DNA of 64,000 nucleotides, taken from Geobacter sp. GTDB taxonomy: Bacteria > Desulfobacterota > Desulfuromonadia > Geobacterales > Geobacteraceae. The notes beneath the pieces are model-generated. The model ran no database searches and was not told the DNA's origin. It saw nothing but the letters and a program-made list of their open reading frames with translations. The stretch spans positions 1 through 64,000 of the forward strand of contig PJFC01000003.1 in NCBI GenBank assembly GCA_003574885.1. The letters are read 5' to 3'. Below, piece by piece: positions 61,098-64,000 of the stretch (its first letter is position 1; every line of letters begins with the position of its first letter). A program made the translations under genes and the position numbers.

Positions 61098-63503
61098 TCA
61101 GTGTGCCGTCACCGCATCATCATTCCGTGATTCACCATCCATGACAAGCGGCAAGGGTAAAACGTCAATTACGGCCAGGAGCGCCAGCTCCAGAACCTGA
61201 TCCATATGCTCGACCGGGCGAACAGTGATTCCTTCCGTAATTTCCGGAGGAATTTCAGAAAGATCTTTCTCGTTGTCAATAGGGATAAGAACCATTTTGA
61301 TCCCGCCACGTTTCGCTGCAAGAATTTTCTCTTTCAGTCCCCCTATGGGGAGAACCCGCCCTCTCAGGGTTATCTCACCAGTCATGGCTATGTCGCGGCG
61401 TACCGCCTTGCCGGTCAGTGCCGATGTAAGTGCCGTAGCCATGGTAATGCCGGCTGACGGACCGTCTTTAGGGATAGCCCCTTCAGGAACGTGAATATGG
61501 ATGTCGACATTTTGGTAAAACTCCCGCTCAAGCCCTAACAGCTCGGCCCGCGACCGGACATAGGTCATGGCCGCCTGAGCCGACTCCTGCATGACGTCGC
61601 CCAGTTTCCCGGTAATGGTCAGCTTCCCCTTCCCCGGCACCACAGCCACCTCTATGGCAAGCAGTTCTCCGCCAACTTCGGTCCACGCCAAGCCGGTGAC
61701 AAGCCCCACCGCGTCATGTTCTTCAGCAATACCATGCCTGAACCGGGGCACCCCAAGATAATCACGCACCTGCTTTGGCTGCACGTTGAATTTACATCGG
61801 GACCCCTTGACCATGCTATGGGCTATTTTACGACAAATGGAGGCAAGTTCCCGTTCCAGGTTGCGCACTCCGGCCTCGCGAGTGTAATAGCGGATGACCT
61901 CAAGTATAGCCCGATCAGTAACGGCAACAGCTCCAGGCTGGAGTCCATTTGCCGCAAACTGCTTCTGTAACAGATGCCGGCGTGCAATCTGCAATTTCTC
62001 GTTTTCCGTATAGCCCTCAATCCTGATAACTTCCAGTCGATCCAGAAGCGGACGGGGAACAGTATGGAGGGAATTCGCCGTAGTGATAAACATGACGCGG
62101 GACAAATCGTACTCAACTTCAAGAAAATGATCGGTGAACATGGCATTCTGTTCGGGGTCGAGCACTTCCAGCAACGCAGATGCCGGATCTCCACGAAAAT
62201 CGGAGCTCATTTTATCAATCTCATCCAGGAGAAATACGGGATTGTTACTGCCCGTTTTCTTGAGATTCTGAATGATTTTGCCGGGCATTGCTCCAACATA
62301 GGTGCGACGATGCCCTCTGATCTCGGCCTCATCCCGAACCCCACCAAGGGACATCTTGACGAAATCACGCCCGGTAGCCGCGGCAATCGAGCGAGCAAGG
62401 GATGTTTTTCCGACACCCGGAGGTCCGACCAGACAGATAATCGGCCCCTTTATCTTCTTGACAAGGGAGGTCACCGACAGATATTCAAGGATGCGCTCCT
62501 TGACTTTCTCCAGACCGCAATGGTCTGCGTCGAGGACCTTTTCAGCCAGCTCGATATCATTTTTTTCGTCAACACAGGTTCCCCATGGGAGCGATAACAG
62601 CCAGTCCACATAGTTTCTCACGACTGCAGCCTCGGCAGACATAGGGGACATAAGCCTGAGTTTCTTCAGTTCCGCCTGCGCCTTCTTCCGTGCCTCGCTG
62701 GAGAGATTCAGCTTCTCAATCTTCTTCTCCAGTTCGCTGATTTCCTGCTTGAACTCGTCCTTGGCCCCCAACTCTTTCTGAATGGCGCGCATCTGCTCAT
62801 TCAGATAGTACTCGCGCTGGGATTTCTCCATCTGTTTCTTGACCCGTGTACGAATTTTTTTCTCGATCTGAAGGATCTCGATTTCCGATTCCATGAGCGC
62901 AAGAAGCTTTTCCAACCGCCGTGCGACGTTTCGCATGGCGAGAAGTTCCTGCTTATCGACAATCTTGAGATTGAGATGGGCAACGAGACTATCCGCCAGC
63001 TGCCCCGGGTCGCTGTTGCCGATCAGGGTTCCCACAATCTCGGTCGGCAGCGACTTGGCAAGTTTGGCGTAGTTCTCGAAGGTTGTCGTCACACTTCGTA
63101 CGAGTGCCTCTACTTCCGATTTAGGGCTTCTTTTCTCCGCAACCTCTTCAACGTCAACGATAAAATAGTCTGCAGACGTCTCATAGGAAACAATGCTCCC
63201 CCGCCGCTTCCCCTCAACCAGAACCTTTACGGTTCCGTCAGGCAGTCTGAGCAACTGAAGTATCTGGCAGATGGTTCCGGACGTGTAGATGTCATCAGCA
63301 GTGGGCTCTTCCGTCCGGGCATTCTTCTGGGTTGCCAGGAAAATCAGCTTGCTGTCGTCCATGGCCGCCTGCAGGGCCTGGATAGATTTTTCCCTGCCAA
63401 CAAAGAGGGGAATCACCATTGAGGGAAAGACAACAATATCTCTTAATGGCAAGAGAGGGAATCTTGCGGGATTCCCTCTCTTGCTGATGCTCATCGATTT
63501 CAT
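61098..63503 (-). CDS. lon: ATP-dependent protease Lon
   Basis: The 801-residue protein starts at ATG 63503 with AGGA six bases upstream (ATG 63518 overlaps the clpX stop). It has the LON substrate domain (about 15-205, with [15 protein letters not shown]), a coiled region (about 210-310), the AAA+ domain with Walker [10 protein letters not shown] and FLLDEIDKM, and the protease domain with catalytic Ser in KDGPSAGIT and Lys in IGGLKEKIL. It degrades damaged and regulatory proteins in the cytosol. The order clpX-lon is standard in this and many other groups. Confidence 0.97.
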   Translation of the reverse strand: MKSMSISKRGNPARFPLLPLRDIVVFPSMVIPLFVGREKSIQALQAAMDDSKLIFLATQKNARTEEPTADDIYTSGTICQILQLLRLPDGTVKVLVEGKRRGSIVSYETSADYFIVDVEEVAEKRSPKSEVEALVRSVTTTFENYAKLAKSLPTEIVGTLIGNSDPGQLADSLVAHLNLKIVDKQELLAMRNVARRLEKLLALMESEIEILQIEKKIRTRVKKQMEKSQREYYLNEQMRAIQKELGAKDEFKQEISELEKKIEKLNLSSEARKKAQAELKKLRLMSPMSAEAAVVRNYVDWLLSLPWGTCVDEKNDIELAEKVLDADHCGLEKVKERILEYLSVTSLVKKIKGPIICLVGPPGVGKTSLARSIAAATGRDFVKMSLGGVRDEAEIRGHRRTYVGAMPGKIIQNLKKTGSNNPVFLLDEIDKMSSDFRGDPASALLEVLDPEQNAMFTDHFLEVEYDLSRVMFITTANSLHTVPRPLLDRLEVIRIEGYTENEKLQIARRHLLQKQFAANGLQPGAVAVTDRAILEVIRYYTREAGVRNLERELASICRKIAHSMVKGSRCKFNVQPKQVRDYLGVPRFRHGIAEEHDAVGLVTGLAWTEVGGELLAIEVAVVPGKGKLTITGKLGDVMQESAQAAMTYVRSRAELLGLEREFYQNVDIHIHVPEGAIPKDGPSAGITMATALTSALTGKAVRRDIAMTGEITLRGRVLPIGGLKEKILAAKRGGIKMVLIPIDNEKDLSEIPPEITEGITVRPVEHMDQVLELALLAVIDVLPLPLVMDGESRNDDAVTAH

Positions 63504-63517
63504 GTTAAGTCCTGTCA

Positions 63518-64000
63518 TCAGGCGGATTCCGCCACGTTTTCATAGACAATAATCGGCTTTTCCTTGTTGTAGATGACATCATCGTTGATGACAACCTCTT
63601 TCACCATGGTCTGGGAAGGGATGTCGTACATGATGTCAAGCATGGCATTTTCAAGGATGGAACGCAGTCCGCGCGCACCCGTCTTCCGCTTCAGGGCTTC
63701 CCGGGCAATGGCGACCAGTGATCCGTCAGTGAACTTGAGCTTTACGTGCTCCATCTCGAAAAGCTTCTGGTACTGTTTCACCAGGGCATTTTTCGGCTCC
63801 TTAAGAATCTGTACCATGGCGTCTTCACCCAACTCACTCAAGGTGGCAAGAACAGGCAGACGACCGATGAATTCCGGGATAAAACCATACCTGAGCAAAT
63901 CTTCCGGAGTCGCTTCCGCCAACAGTTCACCGGCCCGCTTCTCGATCTTTTTCTTCACATCAGCGCCAAAGCCAAGGGTCTTAACTCCGATCCGCTGTTG
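63518..64000 (-). CDS. clpX: ATP-dependent Clp protease ATP-binding subunit ClpX (3' part)
   Basis: The frame stays open to the window edge, giving the last 160 residues of the protein. [33 protein letters not shown] (with the sensor-2-type region after it), [17 protein letters not shown] and [16 protein letters not shown] are the C-terminal ClpX blocks. The N-terminal zinc finger and Walker motifs lie outside. It unfolds substrates for ClpP. Its stop precedes the lon start by 14 bases. Confidence 0.95.
   Translation of the reverse strand, partial: QQRIGVKTLGFGADVKKKIEKRAGELLAEATPEDLLRYGFIPEFIGRLPVLATLSELGEDAMVQILKEPKNALVKQYQKLFEMEHVKLKFTDGSLVAIAREALKRKTGARGLRSILENAMLDIMYDIPSQTMVKEVVINDDVIYNKEKPIIVYENVAESA

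Overview
The window looks like chromosomal DNA of a Geobacter-type bacterium (Desulfuromonadia, Geobacterales). The evidence is a fused nifEN gene inside a complete Mo-nitrogenase cluster, several multiheme c-type cytochromes, a eukaryotic-type citrate synthase with an acetyl/succinyl-CoA transferase, a c-di-AMP-type riboswitch before a Kup potassium transporter, and the lon/clpX end of the clp locus. The species cannot be named from the sequence alone.

Layout. (1) 1-2400 is mobile DNA: the 3' end of a group II intron that sits in an integron attC site, followed by four gene cassettes of unknown function, each with a recognisable or probable attC. No integrase lies in the window. (2) 2520-8577 holds an outer-membrane barrel protein, three small metabolic or hypothetical genes, and an ECF sigma/anti-sigma pair. 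(3) 8851-14986 is a five-gene propionate/2-methylcitrate operon with its own GntR regulator and a readable promoter/operator region. (4) 15513-22556 is a mixed region: a coupled glycosyltransferase and outer-membrane barrel pair, ferredoxin, transketolase, a small monooxygenase and a cytoplasmic alpha-amylase.

(5) 22909-37211 is the nitrogen-fixation island. Two minus-strand operons, nifB-GNAT-nifV-two small genes and nifH-D-K-EN-X-ferredoxin-nifX-like-draT, each start at a clear sigma-54 promoter. Each promoter is followed by nearly the same leader terminator, which suggests a shared antitermination switch. DraT and DraG, which reversibly ADP-ribosylate NifH, stand at opposite ends of the island. 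Two copies of a palindromic intergenic repeat flank nifD.

(6) 37362-41723 has kup with its riboswitch, tRNA-Gly, a lipoprotein and a SARP/BTAD-type regulator. (7) 41873-46098 is a cell-division and envelope block (ctpA, EnvC-like, ftsX, ftsE). (8) 46170-55133 is a nine-gene operon for a hybrid type II secretion/type IV pilus-like machine whose secretin carries TPR and cohesin domains. (9) 55244-60550 is an overlapping operon of a parvulin, a glycosyltransferase, a small membrane protein, an NHL-repeat lipoprotein and three multiheme cytochromes. (10) 60664-64000 has tRNA-Asp/Val/Asp, lon and the 3' end of clpX.

How the genes work together: the nif island makes, loads with cofactor and post-translationally controls nitrogenase. 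The prp operon feeds propionate carbon to succinate and pyruvate. The secretion and cytochrome operons belong to the envelope and extracellular electron transfer biology typical of this group. Translation starts were chosen from ribosome-binding sites and gene overlaps. No database search was possible, so family names rest on recognised motifs and context.
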